DNA from: CAYYMH01 sp964472785
Lineage (GTDB): Bacteria; Zhuqueibacterota; Zhuqueibacteria; Thermofontimicrobiales; Thermofontimicrobiaceae
Direction: 5' to 3'
Assembly: GCA_964472785.1 (NCBI GenBank)
Contig: CAYYMH010000029.1
Location: 1 to 49,751 of the forward strand
Length of the DNA: 49,751 bases
In this document: piece by piece, positions 35,064 to 44,256 of the stretch
How the letters are laid out: every line of letters starts with the position of its first letter
How positions within the stretch are numbered: the first letter of the stretch is position 1
Notes under the pieces: model-generated
Databases searched by the model: none
What the model was told of the DNA's origin: nothing
Seen by the model: only the letters and a program-made list of their open reading frames with translations
Position numbers and translations under genes: made by a program

Positions 35064-35726
35064 CTACACACCTTTTGCTTCCGGGGAGGATTTTTGTGTT
35101 TTTCCCCGTTCAATTGACCATACGTAAAATAAGCGTTGAATCGCTGTGATATTTGAAAATATTGCTACGGTAATAATGGCGATCACTAAAACGGATTGGT
35201 GTATCAGTGCGCCTATTGCAATAACGAGCACCCGCTCGGGACGCTGCATCATGCCAACTTTGCATTCAAAACCCAGACCTTCCGCTCTCGCCCTGACATA
35301 ACTGGTCATCACCGATCCGCCAATAGTCACACAAATAGCAACTGCTGTAATTAGGGAAATGTTCAATCCGAACATTTCCCATTCAGATGTGATGAAATAG
35401 TATGCTAATCCAAAAAAGATAATCAACTCAGAATACCGGTCGAGCGTCGAATCGTACAACGCACCAAACTTGGTTACGCGATTTGTCGCTCTGGCAACCT
35501 GACCGTCGATGACATCAAATAGTCCGCCCAACAACATAATCATCGCCGCCAATCGTAAACGACCGCTACCGAAAAAATAGGCTGCCGGTATGCTCAAGAT
35601 TAGACCGACCGTGGTAAAATGGTTCGGATTCAATCTGCGTTTCACAAAAAAATCAATCACTGGCGCGATCAGTCTCAAAAATGAAAATTTTATCCAATCC
35701 GGTAAAAAATTTATTTTAGTTTTCAA
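35064..35726 (-). CDS. CDP-alcohol phosphatidyltransferase, possibly phosphatidylinositol-phosphate synthase
   Basis: This 220-residue inner-membrane enzyme transfers the phosphatidyl group of CDP-diacylglycerol to an alcohol. The complete motif D71xxD74G75xxA78R79...G88xxxD92xxxD96 is present as DVIDGQVARA ... KFGALYDSTLD. About six membrane helices are visible. The acceptor may be glycerol 3-phosphate (PgsA) or inositol phosphate. The gene two positions downstream makes inositol 3-phosphate, and in Bacteroidetes such enzymes cluster with MIPS genes, so inositol phosphate is my preferred acceptor. The start is TTG with AGG 6 bases upstream. It begins 51 bases after rsmI. Confidence 0.9.
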   Translation of the reverse strand: MKTKINFLPDWIKFSFLRLIAPVIDFFVKRRLNPNHFTTVGLILSIPAAYFFGSGRLRLAAMIMLLGGLFDVIDGQVARATNRVTKFGALYDSTLDRYSELIIFFGLAYYFITSEWEMFGLNISLITAVAICVTIGGSVMTSYVRARAEGLGFECKVGMMQRPERVLVIAIGALIHQSVLVIAIITVAIFSNITAIQRLFYVWSIERGKTQKSSPEAKGV

Positions 35727-35777
35727 ATGACACCTGCCTTCTCAGATAAAGTTACAGTAATTCTTGTTTATATTTTG

Positions 35778-36473
35778 TCACGGTTTGCCTTCAACCACAA
35801 TCACAAACTCGCCCTTTTGCTTAATCTGTTCCGGACTTTCAACAAACTCCTGCAATGTGCCACGGTAAACCTGCTCAAATTTTTTTGTCAGTTCGCGAGC
35901 AATCGCAACTCGACGGTCACCCCAGATACTATATAACTGAGCGAGCGTTTTTAGCACACGTTTTGGTGACTCGTAAAAAATGATGGTTCTTTTTTCATCA
36001 GCCAATTCCTTGAGCCGGGTTTGTCTGCCTTTTTTATGGGGAAGGAATCCTTCAAAAACAAATCGGTCTGTCGGTAAACCGGAAATAATCAATGCAGGAA
36101 CAAACGCCGTTGGTCCCGGAATTGCTTCAATTTTAATATTTTGTTTTATTGCTTCTCTGACTAAATAAAACGCAGGATCGGATATGCCAGGTGTTCCGGC
36201 GTCCGAAACAAGGGCAATTGTCTGTCCCTGCAATAATTTCCGGATCAGCTCAGGTGTTTTTTTTTCCTTGTTGAAATCGTAATAGCTGGTCTTTGGTTTA
36301 TCAATATTATAATGTCTCAACAAAATAGAAACTCGTCTTGTGTCCTCCGCAGCGATCAAATCGACTTTCGCGAGCACCTCCACGGACCGAAAAGAAAAAT
36401 CTTTTAAATTTCCGATCGGTGTGCTGATTAAAAATAATTTCCCTGCTTGATCCGGGAACACATTTCTTCCCAC
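35778..36473 (-). CDS. rsmI: 16S rRNA (cytidine1402-2'-O)-methyltransferase
   Basis: This 231-residue SAM-dependent enzyme methylates the ribose of C1402 in the decoding centre. The tetrapyrrole-methylase fold signature is LFLISTPIGNLKDFSFRSVE (about 13-32), then AAEDTRR, LVSDAGTPGISDP and IPGPTAFVPAL. FYESPKRVLKTL is also conserved. Length is slightly short (E. coli 286) because the C-terminal extension is missing. The frame opens with GTG at 36473, without a clear Shine-Dalgarno sequence; GTG 36461 is a second possibility. It heads a probable rsmI-PT-panD-ino1 unit. Confidence 0.95.
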   Translation of the reverse strand: MGRNVFPDQAGKLFLISTPIGNLKDFSFRSVEVLAKVDLIAAEDTRRVSILLRHYNIDKPKTSYYDFNKEKKTPELIRKLLQGQTIALVSDAGTPGISDPAFYLVREAIKQNIKIEAIPGPTAFVPALIISGLPTDRFVFEGFLPHKKGRQTRLKELADEKRTIIFYESPKRVLKTLAQLYSIWGDRRVAIARELTKKFEQVYRGTLQEFVESPEQIKQKGEFVIVVEGKP

Positions 36474-36517
36474 ATTTTATGATCAATTCAATAGAATTAT
36501 TCAGACAAAAATAGACT

Positions 36518-36645
36518 GCCACAGAAGTGGAGAATATACAGAGGAATTTAACTATACGGTCAATGTTTTTCGGATTATTAACTTACTCTAAATTTCAATA
36601 GATATCTTCTCCGAGTCCTCTGTGACTCGGTGTCATCTTGGTAAC
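36518..36645. repeat. GCCAC-type imperfect inverted-repeat element 7
   Basis: Left arm GCCACAGAAGTGG...CAGAGGA (36518-36543), right arm TCCTCTGTGACTCGG...TTGGTAAC (36617-36645). The two share CAGAGGA/TCCTCTG and the outer GCCAC/GTAAC tips. It fills the gap between the lysine transaminase stop and rsmI. Confidence 0.4.
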
Positions 36646-36657
36646 AGCTTATACTTT

Positions 36658-37986
36658 TTATTTATTTAATTTATCAAGACTTTTATCGAGTATCGCTATC
36701 GCCTTGTCAACTGTCTCCTCTGTTGTGTTTAAGGAAGGTCGGAAGCGAATCGACTTTTCGCCGCATTTGAGTATCAACATAAAATTACGCTCAGCTTCAT
36801 CCGCTAATTGATCCCGTAAATCTTCTGTTGAAAGATCAAACGCAATGAACAATCCTTTTCCCCTCACATTTGAGATCAGCTTATTATATTTATCTTGTAA
36901 TTCAAACAATCTTTTTTGGAAGTAATCACCCACAACCGCTGAATTATGTACCAGATTTTCTTCCTCTACAATCTCTAAATACCGTTGACTGCGAACCATG
37001 TCCACCAGGTTCGCGCCCCAGGTTGAGTTAATTCTGCTCGACTCAGCGAATACATTGTTCTCAACCTCGTCAATTCGTCGTCCCACCATGATGCCACAAA
37101 CCTGCATCTTCTTTCCGAAGGCAAGAATGTCCGGCTCGACATCAAAATTCTGATAAGCCCACATTTTTCCCGTCACACCAAATCCGGTTTGCACCTCATC
37201 GTAAATTAATAAAATATCATTTTCATCGGCGATGGTTCTCAGTTCTTGGAAAAATTCCTTTCTAAAGTGATTGTCTCCTCCCTCTCCCTGAATCGGTTCG
37301 ATAATGATGGCAGCAATATCATCAGGATTGTCCTGAATGGCTTTTTTAATTTGTTGCAAACTGGTTTCTTCTGCCTTTTTGACTTCAGCTAAATTTTCTT
37401 CATTCAAGGGAAACGTGATTTTTGGATTGAGAACGCGAGGCCAATTAAATTTTGGGAAATACTGTGTTTTTCTCGGATCGGCTGTATTTGTCAATGATAA
37501 AGTATAGCCGCTTCTGCCATGAAATGCCTGCTGAAAATGAATGACCTGGTGACCCAATTCTTTTTTGTGACCTTTTTGAAAATTCAAGCGAACTTTCCAA
37601 TCAAACGCGGTTTTAAGCGCATTTTCAACTGCCAGGGCGCCGCCACTAATAAAAAACAGATGTGGCAGCGAATCGGGTTTGGCAACACGACCGAAAGTAT
37701 CGACAAATTCTGCCATCTCAACTGTATAAAAATCGGAATTTGATGGTTTATTAATCGCAGCGTAAACTATTTTTTCTCTATATTCTTGTTCCAATAATTT
37801 TGGATGATTTAAACCGACGGGTAACGTCGCATAAAAAGTAAAAAAATCGAGGTACTTTTTTCCATTACGGGCGTCGTATAAATAGCTTCCTTCACTCTTA
37901 TGCAAGTCAACAATAATATCATATCCGTCCACTAACATGTGCTGACTGAGTATCTCTGTTACCTTCCCTGGCTCGATTTTCGACAT
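36658..37986 (-). CDS. lat: L-lysine 6-transaminase
   Basis: This 442-residue PLP enzyme of the class III aminotransferase family moves the epsilon-amino group of L-lysine to 2-oxoglutarate, giving aminoadipate semialdehyde. Sequence marks of LAT are DFFTFYATLPVGLNHP near the N-terminus, EPIQGEGGDNHFRKEFF, YDEVQTGFGVTGKMWAY and the PLP-lysine block DILAFGKKMQVCGIM (Lys292/293). Length matches characterised LATs (about 450). ATG start with GGAGG about 11 bases upstream. No aminoadipate-semialdehyde dehydrogenase is next to it, so whether it serves lysine breakdown or a cyclic imino acid product is open. Confidence 0.93.
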   Translation of the reverse strand: MSKIEPGKVTEILSQHMLVDGYDIIVDLHKSEGSYLYDARNGKKYLDFFTFYATLPVGLNHPKLLEQEYREKIVYAAINKPSNSDFYTVEMAEFVDTFGRVAKPDSLPHLFFISGGALAVENALKTAFDWKVRLNFQKGHKKELGHQVIHFQQAFHGRSGYTLSLTNTADPRKTQYFPKFNWPRVLNPKITFPLNEENLAEVKKAEETSLQQIKKAIQDNPDDIAAIIIEPIQGEGGDNHFRKEFFQELRTIADENDILLIYDEVQTGFGVTGKMWAYQNFDVEPDILAFGKKMQVCGIMVGRRIDEVENNVFAESSRINSTWGANLVDMVRSQRYLEIVEEENLVHNSAVVGDYFQKRLFELQDKYNKLISNVRGKGLFIAFDLSTEDLRDQLADEAERNFMLILKCGEKSIRFRPSLNTTEETVDKAIAILDKSLDKLNK

Positions 37987-38375
37987 ATAAATTTTTCCTC
38001 CACTTTTAATGCATGGCGCATCTGTTCATTCTCACATTTTTTTCTTTAAATCTCATCTGACGATCATCATTTAGTTACATTTTTGTGGAAAAATTAAAAC
38101 TTATTATTATAAGAAAAATAAACATAAAAGTCAAGAAACAACTCTTGATTTTTCAAATTATTTCATGTCCCCGTTTAACTAAAAATGCAACGTCGCTTTT
38201 GAGCTTGCACCTGAATTTCTAAAATCAATTAAAGCAATGAAAACACAAATTTCTGTCCAGAAACATGGGAACTTAAGTTATATTTAAACACGAGAAATAT
38301 TTGTTGGTTTATTTTTGTGTATTTAGTGAGCCAAAAGTGGATGTTCCTTTTCATTTCAGAATTTCAGCATCAATA
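37987..38375. other. 389-base intergenic region
   Basis: AT-rich and without a gene. A small stem TCAAGA-AACAAC-TCTTGA (38131-38148) is followed by TTTTT on the + strand and CTTTTATG on the - strand; it might end the NUDIX transcript but is short. A TTTTTGTGTATTTAGTGAGCC segment (38315-38335) resembles the right arm of element 4. Confidence 0.45.
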
Positions 38376-38846
38376 TTAGGCTCCAATTTTCTGCTTTAGT
38401 TGATCCAAAAATGTGCGTTGGCTTTTCAAAATTTTTTCTCTGGCGAGTTCGAGTGGGAACCAGGCAGCGCGGTCCACTTCCGGGAATGTCTGCTTTGTTC
38501 CGGATTTTGGCGGCCATTCCATTTCAAAGGTATTGCTGTTTATTTTTGAGGAATCACAATTTCCCTCGAATATCCACGCTTTAACATATTTACCACCCTT
38601 CTGCCTGATCTCTTCTAATTCTATAAATTCCCCTTTCGCGATAAATCCTGTCTCTTCAAGAAACTCCCGCTTTGCGGCATTCAAGGGATTTTCCCCATCC
38701 CGATACTCACCTTTTGGAATAGACCATGCCCCTTCATCTTTCCGTTTCCAATAAGGCCCACCCGGATGAACGAGTAATATTTCAATTTGATTGTTGTAAG
38801 AGCGGTACATGATGAGTCCGGCACTTTTCTTCACTTTACTCTCCAT
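38376..38846 (-). CDS. NUDIX hydrolase (COG4119-like)
   Basis: This 156-residue cytoplasmic hydrolase cleaves a nucleoside diphosphate linked to another moiety. The NUDIX box G46x5E52x7R60ExxE64E65xG67 is complete (GEYRDGENPLNAAKREFLEETG). LVHPGGPYWKRKDEGAWSIPKGEY before it is characteristic of the COG4119 group. The substrate is unknown. I start at ATG 38846, where the family similarity begins; the frame continues to 38924 but the additional residues are AT-rich and unlike the family. Neither start has a good Shine-Dalgarno sequence. It is alone between two longer gaps. Confidence 0.9.
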   Translation of the reverse strand: MESKVKKSAGLIMYRSYNNQIEILLVHPGGPYWKRKDEGAWSIPKGEYRDGENPLNAAKREFLEETGFIAKGEFIELEEIRQKGGKYVKAWIFEGNCDSSKINSNTFEMEWPPKSGTKQTFPEVDRAAWFPLELAREKILKSQRTFLDQLKQKIGA

Positions 38847-38993
38847 TATTTTTTTTCTGTTAATAAAATTATTATTTTTCAAATTGATTGATCTAAAAGC
38901 GATAGAGGAATTTAACGCAGTCAAAGATTGATCGGGGGAACGACTTTCTTGAATTTTTGCTTCTCTATGAATACCTTTACAACCAGTTTTAAC

Positions 38994-41312
38994 TTACAGT
39001 TTTATTGTTATGATAAATTCGGTTCCTTTGTCACGATTCACGCTTAATTGACCCTCGAGTTGCTGTTCAGATAACGATTTCACTAATTTCAATCCCAACG
39101 ATTCTGCTTTTAACGGATCAAAATTTTCAGGTAATCCGACACCATTATCAGAAATTCTCATCCGAACCTGATTCTCGTCCCCTCGTTTGAGTTCTATCTG
39201 AATGACTTTTTCTTCTTCAAAATTATCCGGAAAGGCATATTTTATCGCATTGGTCATTAGCTCATTGACAATCAATCCGAACGGTATAACGCGATTGATA
39301 TCAATATTAATAGCTTCAACCGCCAAATTTATTTGAATTCTCCGCTCTACAACCCCAAACGACTTTGACAACCCTTTCACCAGTGACCTTATAAAATCGG
39401 AGACATCAATTCTCGAGACATCTTGTGTTTTGTAAAGATTTTCATGCACCAGCGTCATAGTTCGAATACGATTCTTGCTCTCATTAAAAATTTTCAAAAT
39501 AGTGGGATCTTTAATATCGCGGGATTGAAGATTCATCAGACTGATAATCATTTGAAAATTATTTTTCGTGCGATGATAAACCTCTTTTAACAACACCTCT
39601 TTTTCCTTGACTAATTGCGTCAGTTTTTCATTTGTTTGTTTTTGGTCAGTTATGTCCTTGACGATATGTACAGCGCCAACCAAACTTCCTGCCTCATCAC
39701 AGACAGGGTCCACAGCAACCTGATACCACTTGCCGTTAATCAGTAAATCCATTATTTCTCGTTTCAGACTTTTTTTCATTCGAAAAAACGGACATCCTTC
39801 GATGTGCTTATTATCTTTATGCACCACTTGATAACAATAATTCCCCAGTACAGGCTCATTACTATCTAAATTAAATATGTCGTTGGATGCCTGATTATAT
39901 TTCAGTATTTTACCATCAACATTTAACAAAAAAATGGAATCCTTTATTGCGGCAAAGGTGTCTTCCCAATCTTTTGCAGATTGTTTTACTCTTTCTTCTG
40001 CATATATACGCCGTAATGAAGTTGAGGCTTGATTAATAATTGTCTCGATAATGTTTTTATTTGGAAATTCACTTGCCTTTCTTTCAAATATAACAATATC
40101 TCCTAAGAGTATATCCTCTCGGGTAAGACCCATCACATAAACATTTTTGATATTTAATAAATCTTCAATAAAATTAGCTGTTTTTTGGGGAATCCGACCT
40201 AATCCGAGATCATACACTCCCTCAGGTACCAGTTTTAATTTACCACTTTTGAGTTCCATTTCAGCTTCTTCATTTTCTAGCTTTGCTTCAAAACCGATAA
40301 GATTTTGTCCTAATTTATTTGCAAGAGTCACTGTATGTTTACCTAATCCATTTATATAAGCCAGACGGAATAACTGTTCTTTTTGATAAAATTTATTAAT
40401 TAAAATGACTGAATTTTTGATGCGTTTCAGAATCATGTTTCCGATAATTTCAAAAATTTCCTGTTCAGTTGATGCTTCAACAAATTTAGCAGATGCTTCT
40501 GACAGAAATACCAAATCATTAATATGTTGATTTTTGATATTTTCTAAACGTCTCTTTTCGGATATGTCTTTAAAGACGATGACAATACCCTGTTTTTTTC
40601 CTTTATCGTCCTTTATTGGCGTACACGTATTATCAATGGGAATTTTTTTATTCGATCTCAAGACTAAAACGATATCATCGGGAATTTTGAACACATCATC
40701 CAGTTTGGAGGTCTGCTCATAAAATCCTTTCATTCTTTTGCCAGTTTTTGCGTGACTGAGCTGAACTACCTCATCGACCTCTTTGCCCAGCGCTTCCTCC
40801 CATTTCCAGCCTGTTAGCTTTTCCGCGACAGGATTCATAAACGATATTAAACCTTTTTCATCTGTCGTGACGACACCTTCCCCAATACTTGTCAATGTTT
40901 TTGAAAGCAGCGCTTCACGTTCTCTTAATTTTTGTTCAAGATGGAACTTTTGTAATGTGGTCTCGATGACGACAAATAGCTCTCGTTCAAACATCGGTTT
41001 AAAGATGATGCCGTAGGGGGCAGTTTTTCTGGCTCGTTCGAGAGTTTTTTTCTCATTTATTGCAGTCAGATAAATGATAGGGATGTCGTGATGTTCTATT
41101 ATTTCCTGAGCAGCCTGAATTCCATCCAGCCGGCTTTGCAAATTAATATCCATTAATATTAAATCCGGCTGTAAATCTTTTGCCTTCTGTATCGCATCTT
41201 GACCGGTGCTTGCTTGTGCGCAAACAGCATAGTTCATTCTGATCAAGTTTTCTTCTATCAACTTCGCTTCAATAGCCTCATCTTCAACAATGAGGATTTG
41301 AGGTTTTTTCAT
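38994..41312 (-). CDS. Receiver-PAS-GAF-PAS sensor kinase (HisKA_2 type)
   Basis: This 772-residue soluble signalling protein has a receiver domain (1-122, phospho-acceptor Asp55), PAS (about 133-250), a GAF-like domain (about 265-430), a second PAS (about 440-560) with CYQVVH...CPFF cysteines, a HisKA_2 dimerisation domain (His580 in EVYHRTKNNFQ) and an ATPase domain (NELMTNAIKYAF, DNGVGLPEN, GLKLVKSL). No membrane segment is present, so it senses internal signals or partner phosphorylation. The cysteine-bearing PAS could bind a metal or haem, but that is not shown. GGGGA lies 4 bases before the ATG. The gene at 41632 is a shorter relative. Confidence 0.94.
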   Translation of the reverse strand: MKKPQILIVEDEAIEAKLIEENLIRMNYAVCAQASTGQDAIQKAKDLQPDLILMDINLQSRLDGIQAAQEIIEHHDIPIIYLTAINEKKTLERARKTAPYGIIFKPMFERELFVVIETTLQKFHLEQKLREREALLSKTLTSIGEGVVTTDEKGLISFMNPVAEKLTGWKWEEALGKEVDEVVQLSHAKTGKRMKGFYEQTSKLDDVFKIPDDIVLVLRSNKKIPIDNTCTPIKDDKGKKQGIVIVFKDISEKRRLENIKNQHINDLVFLSEASAKFVEASTEQEIFEIIGNMILKRIKNSVILINKFYQKEQLFRLAYINGLGKHTVTLANKLGQNLIGFEAKLENEEAEMELKSGKLKLVPEGVYDLGLGRIPQKTANFIEDLLNIKNVYVMGLTREDILLGDIVIFERKASEFPNKNIIETIINQASTSLRRIYAEERVKQSAKDWEDTFAAIKDSIFLLNVDGKILKYNQASNDIFNLDSNEPVLGNYCYQVVHKDNKHIEGCPFFRMKKSLKREIMDLLINGKWYQVAVDPVCDEAGSLVGAVHIVKDITDQKQTNEKLTQLVKEKEVLLKEVYHRTKNNFQMIISLMNLQSRDIKDPTILKIFNESKNRIRTMTLVHENLYKTQDVSRIDVSDFIRSLVKGLSKSFGVVERRIQINLAVEAINIDINRVIPFGLIVNELMTNAIKYAFPDNFEEEKVIQIELKRGDENQVRMRISDNGVGLPENFDPLKAESLGLKLVKSLSEQQLEGQLSVNRDKGTEFIITIKL

Positions 41313-41631
41313 ATAATCCCCACATTTAAAAACAGCGAAAGATATCTGAAGGACTTTTATTCCAAAAGCAATAATTTAAAAATTTGACCTGATAGCGGAA
41401 TTATGACTTGTTGGGATGTTTAACAATATTTAATATTTTGTTTACTCGAACTCTTGATGTCAATTGCAATGCTTACCGATTATTAACCCGGAGACATACA
41501 AATTTCGTACTGATTACTAACCAAATCGTGAAAGATTGTAATTTTCACACACAATATAACTATGTCCCAGTTAAATGCAACAATTTTTATCACTTTTTCA
41601 CTGCTTTTTTCAATCTGCATGAAAACCATGG
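41313..41631. other. 319-base intergenic region
   Basis: Between two receiver-kinase genes on the same strand. It is AT-rich, with no terminator, promoter or small gene that I can support. Confidence 0.5.
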
Positions 41632-43059
41632 TCATTTTTTCTTGAATCGAATTACGAATTTTGTACCTGATTTGCCATCGAGCTGCAAATCGCCATTTAA
41701 TTGTTCTTTGCTTAACATGGTAACAAGCTCCAAACCGAGCGACACTGGTTTCTCTAAATTTATATTTTCCGGAATTCCGACACCGTTGTCAGATACCATG
41801 AGCTCGACAGTCTTGTCCGATTTTTGTTTGAGCCGCACACTAATCTCACCTTCAATGTTCAATAATCCGGGAAAACCATATTTTAGCGAATTCGTGACTA
41901 ATTCATTGACAATTAGTCCGCATGGAATCGCCTGATCAATTGATAAAATAACTTTATCTATATCCAATTTTAGAGATATTTTATCAAAGTCAGTGCAATA
42001 GGTTCTGTATAATTGATACACGAGGGTGTTAAGATAATCTGAAAAATCGAAATGTTTTAAATTTTTGGATTGGTATAATTTTTGGTGAATGATCGACATG
42101 GAGTGAATTCGATTTTTACTTTCGTTTAAAATCTCAATCAATTTTTGATCGTCGAGGCGATTAATTTGTAAACTCATCAGAGAATGGATAAGTTGAAAAT
42201 TATTCTTGACACGATGAAAAATCTCCTTCAAGAACGTTTCGTTCTCGCTCAACAGATTTTTCATCTTTTGTTCATTTCGTTTTCTCGCTGCTATATCGCG
42301 ACTGATGCCGGCAAGGTGACAATGATCATTGACTTTGAAAGCCGAAAAAGTAACTTCTGTAAAAAATTCTGTCCCGTCCTTTTTTACGGCTAAAAACTCA
42401 AACGGCTTGTTCAAAGCAGCATCATGTCCGGTTTTTTGGAAATCATCAAATCGCTTTGCATATTCCTGCTGGAGCGCTTTGGGCACAATAAAATACATGT
42501 AATCCTTATTCAGTATTTCGTCTGCTTTATATCCATAAATCCGCTCTGCAGCAGGATTCCAAAAGTAAATTTGCCGCTTTTCATTTATAAGCATAATTGC
42601 ATCATTAGTAATATGAGCCAAGGTTTTCAGCCTTTGTTCAGCGGCATCTAATTCGTAGTGAAGCTGTTTTTTCTTACGGGATTCCTCCAGTTCGCGTTCC
42701 ACAGCAGGTGCCAATCTTGCCAAGTTCTCTTTCATAACGTAATCATTAGCACCTAATTTCATTGCTTCCACTGCCACTTCTTCGCCAACCACACCCGATA
42801 CCATAATAAAAGGAAGATTCGGCTGCATCGAACGAACAATCTTTAATGCTTCAATACCATTAAACTCACCCATCTCAAAATCAGAAATCACCAGATCCCA
42901 ATTTCGTTTTTCCATCTCCTTTGATAAATCTTCTGCCGTAAATATCCGATCCCAATTCAACTTGAAACCGCTCTGCTCTATTTGACGGACGATGATTTCA
43001 GCATCGATTGAAGAGTCTTCAACTATTAAAATGTTCGCTTTTTTCAAAACAATTCTCAC
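41632..43059 (-). CDS. Receiver-PAS sensor kinase (HisKA_2 type)
   Basis: This 475-residue soluble protein has a receiver domain (about 8-125, Asp60), PAS (about 140-262, FWNPAAERIYGY), HisKA_2 (His282 in EIFHRVKNNFQLIHSLMSL) and an ATPase domain (NELVTNSLKYGF, DNGVGIPEN, GLELVTML). The kinase half is closely similar to that of the gene at 38994, so they are probable paralogues. The receiver at the N-terminus suggests it is itself a phosphorylation target. The start is GTG at 43059 with no clear Shine-Dalgarno sequence, so the exact start is uncertain. It follows an 813-base gap. Confidence 0.93.
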   Translation of the reverse strand: MRIVLKKANILIVEDSSIDAEIIVRQIEQSGFKLNWDRIFTAEDLSKEMEKRNWDLVISDFEMGEFNGIEALKIVRSMQPNLPFIMVSGVVGEEVAVEAMKLGANDYVMKENLARLAPAVERELEESRKKKQLHYELDAAEQRLKTLAHITNDAIMLINEKRQIYFWNPAAERIYGYKADEILNKDYMYFIVPKALQQEYAKRFDDFQKTGHDAALNKPFEFLAVKKDGTEFFTEVTFSAFKVNDHCHLAGISRDIAARKRNEQKMKNLLSENETFLKEIFHRVKNNFQLIHSLMSLQINRLDDQKLIEILNESKNRIHSMSIIHQKLYQSKNLKHFDFSDYLNTLVYQLYRTYCTDFDKISLKLDIDKVILSIDQAIPCGLIVNELVTNSLKYGFPGLLNIEGEISVRLKQKSDKTVELMVSDNGVGIPENINLEKPVSLGLELVTMLSKEQLNGDLQLDGKSGTKFVIRFKKK

Positions 43060-43872
43060 TTTTGGGGGTGATGAAGATCCTATACATCACAGAATATGAT
43101 TCGGTTTGCCTTTTATATTCGCTATAATACAGTCGATAAGCGCTCAATTTTAACAATATTGTTATGTTATTAGTAGTTTTTAACTTTCACATGAAGATTT
43201 GAACTTTGATTATTTCGCCATTCCCTTCACTCCAATTCCCCCACTAATCAATAGGATGTGCGTAGGATTCTCAACTTATAAAATTTATCTCATATTGTCA
43301 ATTACTTTTTTAAATGTTACAATTATTTAATTGAATTATCGTAATTTACAATTTAATTAGATACTAAATTAGTAATATAAATTCGTTTTAACATTTTTAA
43401 ATTAACTATTTTTTTATAATCCATAATTTATGTGAATTTATCAAATTTAATTTTGTTTGCTTATTTATATTTACTTTATTTTGTATTTAATTATTTAATT
43501 TTATTTTATTGCGATTTATAATGCTTTAAAAAATTTATTTTATGTCATATCTAAATCACAACACCATTTTAGGAAGAAATTTTAGCGAGCAAGCAGAAAT
43601 AAAACAAATAAAAGAATGAAAGGTATGCTAAATAATTAGTTAACAACTACAAACAGACTGTTGAATGTATCTTTAATCATATACAAAAATAAAATGGGTT
43701 TCGTACTTCATCAACGCCATATCGCTTAACATTCACTTCTGTTTCAACAATTAATTGTCCACACAATTATAATTAAAACAAACACAAGGAGTAAGTGTGA
43801 ATGAAGCATTTCCTTACGATTCTGAAGTCAAAACCCACTTTAATCAACTTTTAAACTTCATTTTAATCAATG
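43060..43872. other. 813-base very AT-rich intergenic region
   Basis: The longest gap in the window and its most AT-rich part (43280-43560 is almost only A and T). I see no conserved gene on either strand except a possible micro-ORF at 43797-43880. It may carry the promoter of the kinase at 43059 and the end of the hydrogenase transcript; no clear terminator stem follows the receiver gene at 43873. Confidence 0.6.
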
Positions 43873-43880
43873 TTATTTAA
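43797..43880 (+). CDS. Possible micro-ORF with good ribosome binding site
   Basis: A perfect AGGAG (43787-43791) is followed 5 bases later by GTG (43797), opening a 27-codon frame (VNEAFPYDSEVKTHF...) that stops at 43878-43880, just inside the 3' end of the opposing receiver gene. An ATG at 43801 opens an alternative 17-codon frame. TATAAT lies at 43768-43773, 14 bases before the AGGAG. Only the local signals support it; I recognise no family. Confidence 0.25.
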   Translation: MNEAFPYDSEVKTHFNQLLNFILINVI

Positions 43881-44244
43881 TATACTTATTCACAACCGTT
43901 AATAACTCTTCTGATTTAAGCGGTTTTTGTAAATATTCTTTTACGGGGATAGCAGTGGTATCAAATGTCTGTTTCGCAGCATCTGCAAATGAAGAGAGAA
44001 TCACAACCGGGATCTCGACATTCAATTTTGCAACTTCATCTGCCACTTTGCAACCAGTATCTACCTCTTCCATCATCACATCTAATAATATAAAATCAAC
44101 ATCTTCATTTTTCACTTTTTCCAAGCCACCTGCACCGTCTGCGGCTTCCAACACTTCATAGTCTGCAGATTCTAAAACGACTTTCGCCATTTCTCTGAAA
44201 TCCATATCATCGTCAATGATAAGCACTTTCTTTTTGTCGGACAT
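43873..44244 (-). CDS. Stand-alone response regulator receiver protein
   Basis: This 123-residue single-domain receiver has the acidic pocket DDD (11-13), phospho-acceptor Asp55 in ILLDVMM, the switch Ser in VILSS and Lys in LQKPL. With no output domain it should act by contact with a partner or in a phosphorelay. It starts 12 bases after the NuoF-like hydrogenase gene with GGAGG 4 bases before the ATG, so it is very likely translated from the hydrogenase mRNA. The natural phosphodonor candidates are the kinases at 48163, 41632 and 38994. Confidence 0.93.
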   Translation of the reverse strand: MSDKKKVLIIDDDMDFREMAKVVLESADYEVLEAADGAGGLEKVKNEDVDFILLDVMMEEVDTGCKVADEVAKLNVEIPVVILSSFADAAKQTFDTTAIPVKEYLQKPLKSEELLTVVNKYIK

Positions 44245-44256
44245 TGTTCCTCCAGT

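Noticed and set aside
41408..41935. 175-residue frame on the + strand at the kinase 3' end
   Set aside because: It is antisense to the kinase ATPase domain for most of its length, has no ribosome site and no recognisable motif.
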